A stretch of DNA of 64,000 bases, taken from positions 16,854 through 80,853 of the forward strand of contig CABSNK010000009.1 in assembly GCA_902479075.1 (NCBI GenBank), read 5' to 3'. Positions 8,475 through 16,706 of the stretch are shown here, one piece after another. The DNA comes from an uncultured Collinsella sp. (GTDB lineage: Bacteria > Actinomycetota > Coriobacteriia > Coriobacteriales > Coriobacteriaceae). A program made the translations under genes and the position numbers. How positions within the stretch are numbered: position 1 is the stretch's first letter; each line of letters opens with the position of its first letter. The notes under the pieces were generated by a model. That model saw only the letters and a program-made list of their open reading frames with translations, was not told the origin of the DNA and did not search any database.

Positions 8475-9484
8475 ATCGTCCTCCTGAGCTGTTCGACCGC
8501 GTCGAGCAGACGATCTTCTTTGTAATCTGCTTTTGCGCAAGCAACGTATAAGGAAAACGGGTCGACACACTGCAAACCAGTCGCGTCAAAACTAATATCG
8601 GACGGCGCGTCCACGGGATACGACCAGACCTCAATCACAACTGCCGCCGGTTCGTACCACTGAGCCTCCAGCCATCTGTCGCCCATATGCTCTTTCAAGG
8701 CCTCTAGCTGATATTTTTCGAGAGCAATGGTTGGAGCAGAGTCTTCATGGGCAAGGTCGGACATATAGCTAAGGGCAGACACACCGGAAAGCAGCGCATC
8801 AACGGCACGTAGCTCTGTTCTCTCGATAACCTTCTTGAGCCGGATTCGCTCTAAAACTGGCGTGCGAAGATAGTCCTCAAACCCATCTAGCAACGTCTCG
8901 GTCGACAGCCCGGCGTCACACAATATACGCTTTTTGCCGTCCCGCATAATCAACCCAGGAGCTATAGCGGCGATTTCCGAAAGATAGCCGCTGACGCTTG
9001 CCGCGCTTTTGCCACACAGACGCGCTAGGTCGCCGGCGGAGCAGTCAACCCATCGTCCCGCAATGAGATTTAGGACGATTCGTTGAGATTGGGACGAAAG
9101 CGGAGCAGCGGGAGAAGCACCCAGCACTTCATCGGAAATAACGGCTCCGATAAACGGCAGGAACGCATTTCGCTCATCTCGGATATATGCGATTCCCTCC
9201 GAAGAAAGCGCGCGCATAAAACCTAAATCCATAGCATCCCAGCAAATTGCCACCGGACGAGCATCTAACGTAAGCACTGCATTGACGAGATTTCGCGCCG
9301 AAATGACACTGGGCGGTTCTTTAGGTTCCGCAACAATAAAACGGCCCTGCTCAGACATGCCAAGCCGTGCCAAGCGAAGCGAATACCGCTCAAGATACAT
9401 GCGAGGAATCTGCATCTCAACTGGCTCCGGGTCGATGGCGAGCTCTAAAGAGAAGAGTCTTTTTGGGAGACAATTTAGCAGCAT
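8462..9484 (-). CDS. AbiEi-like antitoxin/transcriptional regulator
   Basis: A 340-residue protein with a predicted winged-helix segment around residues 150-195 (SQRIVLNLIAGRWVDCSAGDLARLCGKSAASVSG, read as two helices and a turn) and no enzyme motif. Its position directly upstream of and overlapping a nucleotidyltransferase toxin points to the AbiEi antitoxin role, which usually includes autoregulation. It is longer than classical AbiEi and only loosely similar by eye, so the assignment rests largely on context. The ribosome site is weak; a TTG two codons upstream is an alternative start. Confidence 0.6.
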   Translation of the reverse strand: MLLNCLPKRLFSLELAIDPEPVEMQIPRMYLERYSLRLARLGMSEQGRFIVAEPKEPPSVISARNLVNAVLTLDARPVAICWDAMDLGFMRALSSEGIAYIRDERNAFLPFIGAVISDEVLGASPAAPLSSQSQRIVLNLIAGRWVDCSAGDLARLCGKSAASVSGYLSEIAAIAPGLIMRDGKKRILCDAGLSTETLLDGFEDYLRTPVLERIRLKKVIERTELRAVDALLSGVSALSYMSDLAHEDSAPTIALEKYQLEALKEHMGDRWLEAQWYEPAAVVIEVWSYPVDAPSDISFDATGLQCVDPFSLYVACAKADYKEDRLLDAVEQLRRTICQK

Positions 9485-9595
9485 GTCCAATCACCCTTTT
9501 AATTTCAGTTACATTTTAGTATCTATCTGAAATTATACTGAATCGTATAAAACGCTCAATCCCTAAAGTTCTAAGAAACAGTCTAAATCGCAATA

Positions 9596-9629
9596 AGGGG
9601 ATCCCCGCTCATCAAACGGGAGAGCCCCT
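9596..9629 (-). terminator. Terminator-like hairpin downstream of pcrA
   Basis: AGGGG pairs with CCCCT around a CCG/CGG inner stem, followed on the minus strand by TTATTGCGATTT. It is clearly related to the hairpin at 7646-7681 (shared CTCATCAAACGGGAGAGCCC). It would stop transcripts from pcrA before they enter the AbiE-like pair. The rest of the 9485-9854 gap holds family A copy 2. Confidence 0.6.
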
Positions 9630-9727
9630 ACTCATACCTATCTATCAGCCCACCCGGCTCTCCAGACTAAAAAGCGAACGAGCAGAGCGACGCTCGCAAG
9701 CTGTGGGCCGAAACACCACAAGGAAGA

Positions 9728-9840
9728 GGGCGCGCCGGGGCTTTGGTCGATCGCGAGTTCCGCACGAGCCGGAGAGCACTTAATGTGCTCTCCGTGCGAG
9801 CAGGACTGTCCGAGCAGGCGACCAAAGCCCCGGTGCGCCC
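9728..9840. repeat. Long palindromic element, family A copy 2
   Basis: Its core at 9742-9826 is the exact reverse complement of the core of copy 1. The outer arms GGGCGCGCCGGGGC and GCCCCGGTGCGCCC pair with each other but do not match the arms of copy 1. It starts 15 bp downstream of the pcrA stop codon. Confidence 0.9.
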
Positions 9841-9854
9841 GGTCACCCTTGCAG

Positions 9855-12758
9855 TTAGGCATTCAGTTTGACGATCGGAGCGAATCCCTTCATAAGCTTT
9901 TTGGTCTGGCCGGTCTTTTCGAATTGAACCTCGATCATGTCTCCAGCGACCGAGATCACGGTACCCGTGCCAAAGGTCTTGTGGCTCACGGTATCGCCCG
10001 CGGCAAAGTCCTGCGATGCACTGGCGCGATCGACCTTGCGCTCCACCGTCGGGGACACCTTGGACGACGGCTTTTTGGCTCGCGGCGCGCCCGAACCAAA
10101 GGTCGAGGCAACACGGCCGGCGTCGGGCGAGACCCCACGATGGCGCTCGGTCCCATAGCTGCTACCGCCAAAGAAGTCGTCAAAGCTCGATCCGCCGCGC
10201 GAACCGGAACCGCCGGTCGAGCGCGTATGCGAGCCAAACACCTTGCCGCCGTACATATCCGAGCCCATGCCCGAGCCAAAGGTGCCGTGACGGTCGCCGC
10301 GCTTCTCCCAGCCCGTGCCTTCAAAACCGGCAGAACCGATACCGCTAAACTCGATATCCTCAAACGGAATCTCATTAAGGAAGCGCGAGCGCGGGTTGGC
10401 AGAGGTCGAGCCGTAGGTGCGGCGCGTGGCCGCATAGGTCAGGAACAGGCGCTTACGGGCGCGCGTGATGGCAACGTAGGCCAGGCGACGCTCCTCCTCG
10501 AGCTTGCCCGGGTCATCGCTGCCGCCAAAGTCGTGCACGTGCGGGAAGATGCCCTCCTCCATGCCGGCCACGAACACCGCCGGGAACTCCAGGCCCTTGG
10601 CGGAGTGGATGGTCATCATGGTGATGGCATGCGTCTCACCGGCCAGGGAATCCAAGTCGGAGCGCAGGGCCAGCCACTCCATGAGTGCCGGCAGCGCCTT
10701 ACAGGTGAGCGGACCGTAGGTGCGCTCGATCTCGTCGGCATGCACGGCACCCGCCGGCATCTCCGTCGGCGCGGCATACGCGTTGCCCGCGATGGCGGCG
10801 GCCAGGGCATCCTGCGGCGAGAGCGCCGGGGCGGCTAGGCTATCGAGCGGATTGGAGCCCGCGGCATCGCGTGCACCGACGAGCGCCTCAAACGAGGATG
10901 CCGGGGCGGACGGCCCCGGTTCGGGCGCGGGCGCGCTCACCACGACGGGCTCGGGCTCGGCGCCGGCAGGCACGTCGGCAACACCGGCTGCGCGCAGCTC
11001 TTCTAGGCTCTCGAGCGTACCCTCGATATCCTCGTGCGTCTCCTCAAATTCGGCGGCGACGCCCAGGAATTCCTGGATGTTCTCGGCACGGCTCTCGGAC
11101 TCCATGGTGCCCTCGGCGCGGAAAGCCTGCAGCAGGCCCGTCTTATCGACAATCATCTCGACGACGTCCTTGAGCTCGCCGTCCATGCGGCGACCCTCGC
11201 GCACTAGCGAGACAAAGCTCGACAGGCCATTGCGCACCTTGGCGCTAAACATGCCGGTCTCGGCGCACGCGATCTCGCAAGCCTGGAAGAACGAGCAGCG
11301 GTTGTCGCGCGCCAGCTGCTCGATCTTTTGGATCGAGGTGGAGCCGATGCCGCGACGTGGTGTGTTGATGACGCGTTTGACGCTCATCTCGTCGGCCGGG
11401 TTCACGATCATCTTAAGGTAGGCCATGACGTCGCGGATCTCGGCACGGTCGAAGAATCGCGTGCCGCCCACGATCTTGTAGGGCACGCCCGCGCGCAGGA
11501 ACATATCTTCGAGAATACGCGACTGGGCGTTGGTACGGTAGAACACGGCGATGTCGTCGTAACTCGTGCCTTTGGCATGCAGTTTCTCGATCTCACCGGC
11601 AATCCAGCGGCCCTCGTCGCGCTCATCGCTCGCCTGGAAGGCCTGAATCTTCTCGCCATCGCCCTCGGCCGTAAACAGGCGCTTGTCCTTGCGCTGCGAG
11701 TTGTGGCGCACCACGGCATTGGCGGCGCTCAGGATGTGACCCGTGGAACGATAGTTCTGCTCCAGCTTGACGGTCTTGCAGTTTTTAAAGTCCTTCTCAA
11801 AGTCCAGGATATTGGTGATGTCGGCGCCGCGCCAGCTGTAAATGGACTGGTCATCGTCGCCCACGACCATGAGGTTTTGGTACTTGGCGGCCAGCAGGTT
11901 GGCGATTTCGTACTGGACGTGGTTGGTGTCCTGATACTCGTCGACGCTAATGTAGCGGAAACGCTCTTGGTACTTGTCGAGCACCTCAGGGCGGGTGCGC
12001 AGCAGCTCGAGCGTGCGCACGAGAAGGTCGTCGAAGTCCATCGCATTGGCGGCGCGCAGGCGGCGCTCCAGCTCCAAGTAGACCTGTGCGGCCTTTTTAT
12101 CGTTGGGGCTATCGGCGGACTTGAGCATGTCCTCGGGGCCGATCATGGCGTTTTTGGCCGAGCTGATCTTGCTGCGGATCATGTTGATGGGGAACTGCTT
12201 TTGCTCGATGCCGAGCGCCTGCATAATGTCACGCACCATGCGCTTTGAGTCATCGTCGTCGTAGATGGTGAACTGGCCGGTGTAGCCCAGCAGGTCAGCG
12301 TCCTCGCGCAGCATGCGCACACACATGGCATGGAAGGTGCACACCCACATGCCACGGGTGCCGCTGGGGATGAGCGCTGCCAGACGCTCGCGCATCTCTG
12401 CCGCGGCCTTGTTGGTAAACGTAATGGCAAGAACCTGCCAAGGCTTAACACCCAGGTCGCCGAGCATATGTGCGATGCGGAAGGTCAAGACGCGGGTCTT
12501 GCCCGATCCGGCGCCGGCGAGCACCAGCAACGGACCCTCGGTGGACAGGACCGCCTCGCGCTGGGCGGGATTCAGGCTGTCGATGTCGACGAGCGGCTTG
12601 GCGGGCTTGGGCGCCGGCGCGGGAGCGTCGTAGATGTCGAGCGGAACGAGCTCGGGCTCCGGCGCAGCGGGAGCGGTGTATGCATCGAGCGGCACGGGTT
12701 CCGGCGCGGGCGGCACGGGTACCGCGGCGTTCTTTTCCCAGGGCAAGGGCTGGGTCAT
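9855..12758 (-). CDS. pcrA: ATP-dependent DNA helicase PcrA/UvrD
   Basis: A 967-residue SF1A 3'-5' helicase for nucleotide excision repair and replication-conflict resolution. Visible motifs are the Q motif LNPAQREAV, Walker A AGAGSGKT, ITFTNKAA, DEYQDTN, GDDDQSIYSWRGA, QNYRS, MTIHSAKGLEF and VAITRARKRL. The C-terminal Tudor-like domain (about 915-967) has GDTVSHKTFGTGTV. Two unusual parts are a Pro/Ala-rich N-terminal extension of about 60 residues and a roughly 90-residue Ala/Pro-rich insert before motif V. The ATG follows GAGGAG. Both additions are low-complexity and probably unstructured. Confidence 0.95.
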   Translation of the reverse strand: MTQPLPWEKNAAVPVPPAPEPVPLDAYTAPAAPEPELVPLDIYDAPAPAPKPAKPLVDIDSLNPAQREAVLSTEGPLLVLAGAGSGKTRVLTFRIAHMLGDLGVKPWQVLAITFTNKAAAEMRERLAALIPSGTRGMWVCTFHAMCVRMLREDADLLGYTGQFTIYDDDDSKRMVRDIMQALGIEQKQFPINMIRSKISSAKNAMIGPEDMLKSADSPNDKKAAQVYLELERRLRAANAMDFDDLLVRTLELLRTRPEVLDKYQERFRYISVDEYQDTNHVQYEIANLLAAKYQNLMVVGDDDQSIYSWRGADITNILDFEKDFKNCKTVKLEQNYRSTGHILSAANAVVRHNSQRKDKRLFTAEGDGEKIQAFQASDERDEGRWIAGEIEKLHAKGTSYDDIAVFYRTNAQSRILEDMFLRAGVPYKIVGGTRFFDRAEIRDVMAYLKMIVNPADEMSVKRVINTPRRGIGSTSIQKIEQLARDNRCSFFQACEIACAETGMFSAKVRNGLSSFVSLVREGRRMDGELKDVVEMIVDKTGLLQAFRAEGTMESESRAENIQEFLGVAAEFEETHEDIEGTLESLEELRAAGVADVPAGAEPEPVVVSAPAPEPGPSAPASSFEALVGARDAAGSNPLDSLAAPALSPQDALAAAIAGNAYAAPTEMPAGAVHADEIERTYGPLTCKALPALMEWLALRSDLDSLAGETHAITMMTIHSAKGLEFPAVFVAGMEEGIFPHVHDFGGSDDPGKLEEERRLAYVAITRARKRLFLTYAATRRTYGSTSANPRSRFLNEIPFEDIEFSGIGSAGFEGTGWEKRGDRHGTFGSGMGSDMYGGKVFGSHTRSTGGSGSRGGSSFDDFFGGSSYGTERHRGVSPDAGRVASTFGSGAPRAKKPSSKVSPTVERKVDRASASQDFAAGDTVSHKTFGTGTVISVAGDMIEVQFEKTGQTKKLMKGFAPIVKLNA

Positions 12759-12907
12759 GGGCGACTCCTCATCTGACGGACGGCGCGCCTGCGGGCGGCG
12801 CCATAGTTTGAGCCGTACCAGTATACCGAGCCGCGCGGACACCGACGCAAATCACACCACGACTCCGTGCGCCACCGTCAGGCCCGCCCCAGCGGATTTG
12901 GAGCAAT

Positions 12908-12930
12908 GGGGTCAGGTTACTTTGCACCAA
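12908..12930. repeat. 23-bp dispersed repeat, copy 2
   Basis: Exact reverse complement of 535-557, over 12 kb away. It begins GGGGTCAGG and ends TGCACCAA. Exact conservation over 23 bp in two unrelated gaps indicates a recent copy event or a functional repeat. Confidence 0.8.
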
Positions 12931-13005
12931 TCTATTGACAATCACGAAACCGCCGATGTCATGGCAGCAGCAGCGAGCGGCGGCCAGGGCGAACAAATTG
13001 GCATG

Positions 13006-13047
13006 AAAAGAGGGCGGCATAGACCTTTTGGCCATGCCACCCTCTTT
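13006..13047 (-). terminator. Intrinsic terminator of uppP
   Basis: GAGGGCGGCAT (13010-13020) pairs with ATGCCACCCTC (13034-13044) with one mismatch, followed on the minus strand by TTTT. It lies about 45 bp past the uppP stop. Confidence 0.8.
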
Positions 13048-13091
13048 GAATGACAAGTTGTCGTTCTGGCCGCCGCGCAGCGTCAACCAAG

Positions 13092-14066
13092 TTACAGGCC
13101 GAGCATAGGCTCCAGGACAAAGAAGTACGCGAGTACCACGATGCCCAGGATGATGCGGTAGACGCCGAAGCACTTGAAGTCGTGACGGCGGACGAAGCCC
13201 ATAAGCCACTTGATGGCGATAAGCGACACCACAAAGGCGACGATGCAGCCCACGCCCAGGATGGCGATCTCGTTGGTGCCGAACGTGCCGCCCTTAATAA
13301 AGTACTTGACCAGCTTGAGCGCGCTCGCGCCAAACATAACGGGAATAGCCAGGAAGAACGTGAACTTAGACGCCACCGAGCGCGTGCAGCCCAGCAGCAG
13401 GCCGCCGATGATCGTGGAGCCGGAGCGCGATGTGCCCGGAATCAGCGAAAGCACCTGGAAGCAACCGATACCCAGCGCGGTCTTCCAGCTCAGATCCTCG
13501 AGCGTAGTGATGGAGCCAAAGTCCAGGTTATCGTCATCGTCTGAAGCGGCAGCCGCAGCGGGCGTGGCAAAATGCGCACCAGCGGGGCGTCCGCCCGCCA
13601 CCACGGCACGCGAACCAAACGAACCGGCAAGAGCGGCCTGGTCGCGCTTGTTCGCGCGCCAGTTCTCGATCACGATAAACAGCACGCCGTACACAATGAG
13701 CGCCAGCGCCACGACGGGAGCATTGTAGAAATGCTCCTCCATCCAGTCGTTAAGCGGCAGACCGATCGCCGCGGCGGGAATGCAGCCGAGCACAATCTTG
13801 CCCCACAGCACCCAGGTGTCGCGACGGCCCTCCTTGCCTTTGCTGGGAGAAAACGGGTTGAGGTCGTAAAAAAACAGGACGCAGACGGCCAAAATGGCGC
13901 CAAGCTGAATCACGACCAGAAACATATTCCAGAACGTCTCGCTCACGTTCATCTTGACGAACTCGTCCACCAAGATCATGTGACCGGTCGACGAAACAGG
14001 CAACCATTCGGTGATGCCCTCGACCAGGCCCATGAAGGCAGATTTTAGAAGCTCGATGATATCCAA
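13092..14066 (-). CDS. uppP: Undecaprenyl-diphosphatase UppP/BacA
   Basis: A 324-residue membrane enzyme that recycles undecaprenyl pyrophosphate to the monophosphate lipid carrier for cell-wall synthesis; extra copies confer bacitracin tolerance. Both signature motifs are present: EGITEWLPVSSTGH near the N-terminus and PGTSRSGSTIIGGLLLG. A TTG is chosen as start because MDIIELLKSAF aligns with the usual UppP beginning and follows GAGGGGG. An Ala/Asp-rich loop of about 45 residues (GGRPAG...DDDDN) between the two motifs is longer than in typical homologues. Confidence 0.93.
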   Translation of the reverse strand: MDIIELLKSAFMGLVEGITEWLPVSSTGHMILVDEFVKMNVSETFWNMFLVVIQLGAILAVCVLFFYDLNPFSPSKGKEGRRDTWVLWGKIVLGCIPAAAIGLPLNDWMEEHFYNAPVVALALIVYGVLFIVIENWRANKRDQAALAGSFGSRAVVAGGRPAGAHFATPAAAAASDDDDNLDFGSITTLEDLSWKTALGIGCFQVLSLIPGTSRSGSTIIGGLLLGCTRSVASKFTFFLAIPVMFGASALKLVKYFIKGGTFGTNEIAILGVGCIVAFVVSLIAIKWLMGFVRRHDFKCFGVYRIILGIVVLAYFFVLEPMLGL

Positions 14067-14313
14067 AGGGACCCCCTCGTTAGACACCCGCCGATATTGT
14101 TCTGCGGACGGTGCGGGCGATGTCCCATTATCAACCGTTGGCGGCGCGCCTGCGCCTACCCTTACCAAAAAACTCGCCCGTTCACAGAATTGCGAGCGGT
14201 CAAACCCAAATCCTTGGGTATAACTGCAACAAGATAAAGTGTCCGGCGGCCACGCATCCGCGCCCGCCCGATGCACGAGCCCCACGCCCGTGCGATAGAC
14301 CAAGGAGGAAACC

Positions 14314-14751
14314 ATGAACGAGGGCTACACCAAGGTATTTGTTTCACTCGACGGTACTGAGCAGCAGGATTTTGTGCTCGCACGCGCCATCAAGGTCGCC
14401 GCGAACAACGGCGCCAAGCTGATCATCGGCCACGTTATCGATTCCACGGCGCTCGAGAGCGCCGGTTCCTATCCGGTCGATCTGGTCAACGGTCTAGAGG
14501 AGGCATTTAAGAACTCCATCGCCAAGCAGCTCGAAGAGGCCAAGGCCAATCCCGATATTCCCGAGGTCGAGGTCATGATTCGCGCCGGCCGTATTCGCGA
14601 GACGCTCAAGGACGAGATGCTCGACGTGGTCAAGCCCGACCTGGTGCTCTGCGGCGCGCGCGGCCTGTCCTCGATCAAGTATGCGCTCCTGGGTTCGATT
14701 TCGACGTTCCTGCTACGCAACACCGACTGCGACATCTTGGTCGTGAAATAG
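14314..14751 (+). CDS. Universal stress protein (UspA family)
   Basis: A 145-residue single-domain USP. The nucleotide-binding signature is present: VFVSLDGTEQ at the N-terminus and GARGLSSIKYALLGSISTFLL near the C-terminus, the G-2x-G-9x-G(S) type seen in ATP-binding members. The ATG follows AAGGAGGAAACC. Role in stress survival is family knowledge. It is monocistronic, with a strong terminator about 145 bp downstream. Confidence 0.92.
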   Translation: MNEGYTKVFVSLDGTEQQDFVLARAIKVAANNGAKLIIGHVIDSTALESAGSYPVDLVNGLEEAFKNSIAKQLEEAKANPDIPEVEVMIRAGRIRETLKDEMLDVVKPDLVLCGARGLSSIKYALLGSISTFLLRNTDCDILVVK

Positions 14752-14764
14752 GTTCCTTCCCGCC

Positions 14765-14855
14765 GGCGCAAGGCCTGCGGGGTTATCACGCCGACGTCCT
14801 CGCCGCTTCGCGGCTGCGGGATGTCGGCTTAGATAACCCCTCCCGGCCTTGCGCC
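14765..14855. repeat. Long intergenic hairpin
   Basis: GGCGCAAGGCC (14765-14775) pairs with GGCCTTGCGCC (14845-14855). Inside it GGGGTTATC pairs with GATAACCCC, then a CCGACGTCC/GGGATGTCGG stem and a short GCCGC/GCGGC tip. The architecture resembles families A and B but the sequence differs. It could act on RNA or DNA; no function is assigned. Confidence 0.75.
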
Positions 14856-14896
14856 TTCGTCACCGTACTTCAGCGAGTTATCTGATAGAAAAATGG

Positions 14897-14930
14897 CGTG
14901 CCGCCCCGTTTGGGGCGGCACGTTTTGTTT
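14897..14930 (+). terminator. Intrinsic terminator of the stress protein gene
   Basis: CGTGCCGCCCC pairs perfectly with GGGGCGGCACG around a GTTT loop, followed by TTTTGTTT. A second partial copy (GGGCGGCACGTTTTTG) follows at once. Confidence 0.9.
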
Positions 14931-14946
14931 GGGCGGCACGTTTTTG

Positions 14947-16239
14947 TTATAAGGCGATCCTGCTTAAACGAGCTTGCACTTCTGGAATGATCTTCTCGAA
15001 CATTACCTCCGCCTCGGGAAAACCCTCTTCTTTGAGACCGCGCGCCGCGTCTCTTAGCGCGTCTGGAACCTCATTGCAGGTATCAGCAATCATTCCGGCG
15101 ACAATTCCCCCGGGCAAACCCGCCTCAATCATTTGGCTCATCACCGACCCACGCGTTACGTCGTCAATCTTGCGGCTCCCACCAAACGAGACGCCCATCT
15201 CACGAACGAGACTGGGGTAAACCGTTGTGGACAGCACGTCATAGAGCGGCGCCAACCTCACCTGCTTCCAACTTTCGTCCCATACGAGCGACCAGTTCTT
15301 TAGATGGTTATCACAGTTACCTACGGCATAGTCGAACAGCTGGTTATAGCCGACAAGGAACCTGTCCTCCATTTGATTCGTCGACGCCCTTCGCACCGCA
15401 TCGACGATAAGCCCCAGGTAATTGACGCCCGTCGGCTCATATTTAAGCTCACGCGAGATGCCCTTGGCCTGACAAACATCTTCCTGGTGCAAACGGTATG
15501 GAATTGGCAATCCGTCAACCGAGCGTCCGGTATCAGGCGTTACTCGGTCAAATCGTTTCACGGCGATAATTGGCTCGGCATCCTCAACTCGGATAAGAAA
15601 GCACTCTTCGGCCGATAGGTCCATCAGAGAGGCGGCTCTCACGCACATCGCTTCGCACACTGTCTCGCCCGGGAACGTTTTCGACCCTGCCTTGAGAATG
15701 TGTGTGGATGGGGCCGCTCCATGAGGCAGGTACCATCCACCACATGGGTCATCACCCGTATGGTAGAGACCGACCTTCGCCTGAGCACCTGCAAGGGAGA
15801 TTCGACTCTCTAGCGTTAAATCAAAAGCAATCTCCGCCGGTGCGTATGCCAGTCCGCTTAGCTGTTCCGCATCTATCTCTTCATAGCCCATTTCGAGACC
15901 GTCGGCCGAAGGCTCTCGCGTCAAAACCAGAGCGCCGACAGGTTCGTCGCGGACCAAATCGAGCACCTTAAAGTAATCTCCGCGTTCCGCTCGCGCCCTT
16001 TTCTCAAGGTCCCTGTTGAGCTGCCCCTCCGGAATGATGCCGGAGAAAAAGGAACCCGTTGCGTCCGGACTAAATGTCTCGGCCGACAACGGCAGCGAGA
16101 TCGAAATCGGCGCCGCATCACCGCTCTCGAGATATTTGGGGCTATAGGTGAATATCGGAAACCCCGCATTTTCCTCCAATATGCCAACCGGCTGGTAAGA
16201 CCCATTAAACTCACGGTGAACGAACAGCGTGCCATCCAT
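14947..16239 (-). CDS. hipA: HipA-family serine/threonine kinase toxin
   Basis: A 430-residue HipA-fold protein. HipA of E. coli phosphorylates glutamyl-tRNA synthetase and causes growth arrest. Visible features are an N-terminal couple_hipA-like region (SGIIPEGQLNRDLE), the ATP-binding segment with HILKAG and AVKRFDR, and the catalytic NCDNHLKNWSL motif containing the conserved Asp and Asn. It is close to full HipA length with no break. Its ATG overlaps the hipB stop in a TAATG junction. Whether the toxin is active, and on what target, cannot be read from sequence. Confidence 0.88.
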   Translation of the reverse strand: MDGTLFVHREFNGSYQPVGILEENAGFPIFTYSPKYLESGDAAPISISLPLSAETFSPDATGSFFSGIIPEGQLNRDLEKRARAERGDYFKVLDLVRDEPVGALVLTREPSADGLEMGYEEIDAEQLSGLAYAPAEIAFDLTLESRISLAGAQAKVGLYHTGDDPCGGWYLPHGAAPSTHILKAGSKTFPGETVCEAMCVRAASLMDLSAEECFLIRVEDAEPIIAVKRFDRVTPDTGRSVDGLPIPYRLHQEDVCQAKGISRELKYEPTGVNYLGLIVDAVRRASTNQMEDRFLVGYNQLFDYAVGNCDNHLKNWSLVWDESWKQVRLAPLYDVLSTTVYPSLVREMGVSFGGSRKIDDVTRGSVMSQMIEAGLPGGIVAGMIADTCNEVPDALRDAARGLKEEGFPEAEVMFEKIIPEVQARLSRIAL

Positions 16240-16529
16240 TACTTCCCCCTCACCTTCAGAATAAAATCAACATCCACGATGGAGGCGTAATCGAAAATGA
16301 CACCAATTTCGACCGTTGTCCGCCCCCGTTCGATATCACCAATCACACGAAGGCTGCGACCCGTCATAGTCGCGACGTCACGTTGAGTCAAGCCGAGCTC
16401 ACGCCTTCTGAGCCTAAGGGCCTTCCCCATCTCGGCGGGATCGAAAACCGTGCGCTCCGAGAAAGCGACTTCCGACGGTTTGAGCTTGATGCGCCCATCC
16501 AGCTTTTTAATCGTTGTCACCGTTCTCAT
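16239..16529 (-). CDS. hipB: HipB-like antitoxin, Xre-family HTH
   Basis: A 96-residue antitoxin/repressor. The Cro/C1 helix-turn-helix is in the middle to C-terminal part (LRLRRRELGLTQRDVATMTG, then SLRVIGDIERGRTTVEIG). The N-terminal 40 residues (TTIKKLDGRIKLKPSEVAF) have no recognised motif. The ATG is chosen for the GGAGGCGTC site. Three matching operators lie upstream. It should bind HipA and repress its own operon, as in E. coli. Confidence 0.88.
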   Translation of the reverse strand: MRTVTTIKKLDGRIKLKPSEVAFSERTVFDPAEMGKALRLRRRELGLTQRDVATMTGRSLRVIGDIERGRTTVEIGVIFDYASIVDVDFILKVRGK

Positions 16530-16545
16530 GACGCCTCCAGCTATA

Positions 16546-16637
16546 TTCCTGTCCGTGAACTTAGTATAAAACTGTAGCACTATGTTCATGTACGGGAATA
16601 TAGTGTTGACTACATTAGCAATGTTCCCGTTCAGGAA
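16546..16637. promoter_or_regulatory. hipBA promoter region with three operators 39 bp apart
   Basis: Three 14-bp imperfect palindromes, TTCCTGTCCGTGAA (16546), TTCATGTACGGGAA (16585) and TTCCCGTTCAGGAA (16624), start exactly 39 bp apart. They fit TTCNNG(N)2CNGGAA read in one or the other direction. A TATACT -10 candidate on the minus strand (16563-16568) lies beside the first. The arrangement suggests cooperative autorepression by HipB. Confidence 0.7.
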
Positions 16638-16706
16638 TATAGCTGCTGAAAAGCCTGATTTCTTCTTACATGGGAAGATCCTGAACGGCTACGCCATACG
16701 GGCTGA

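Larger units (their letters stand above)
12759..13091. other. 333-bp gap between uppP and pcrA
   Basis: The gap holds the uppP terminator (13006-13047) and a 23-bp dispersed repeat (12908-12930). The stretch next to pcrA should carry its promoter, but no convincing -35/-10 pair was picked out. No gene is seen. Confidence 0.6.

Noticed and set aside
14897..14946. Repeated GGGCGGCACGTTTTTG as an attachment site
   Set aside because: It is a terminator with a partial duplicate; no integrase or second copy at a distance.
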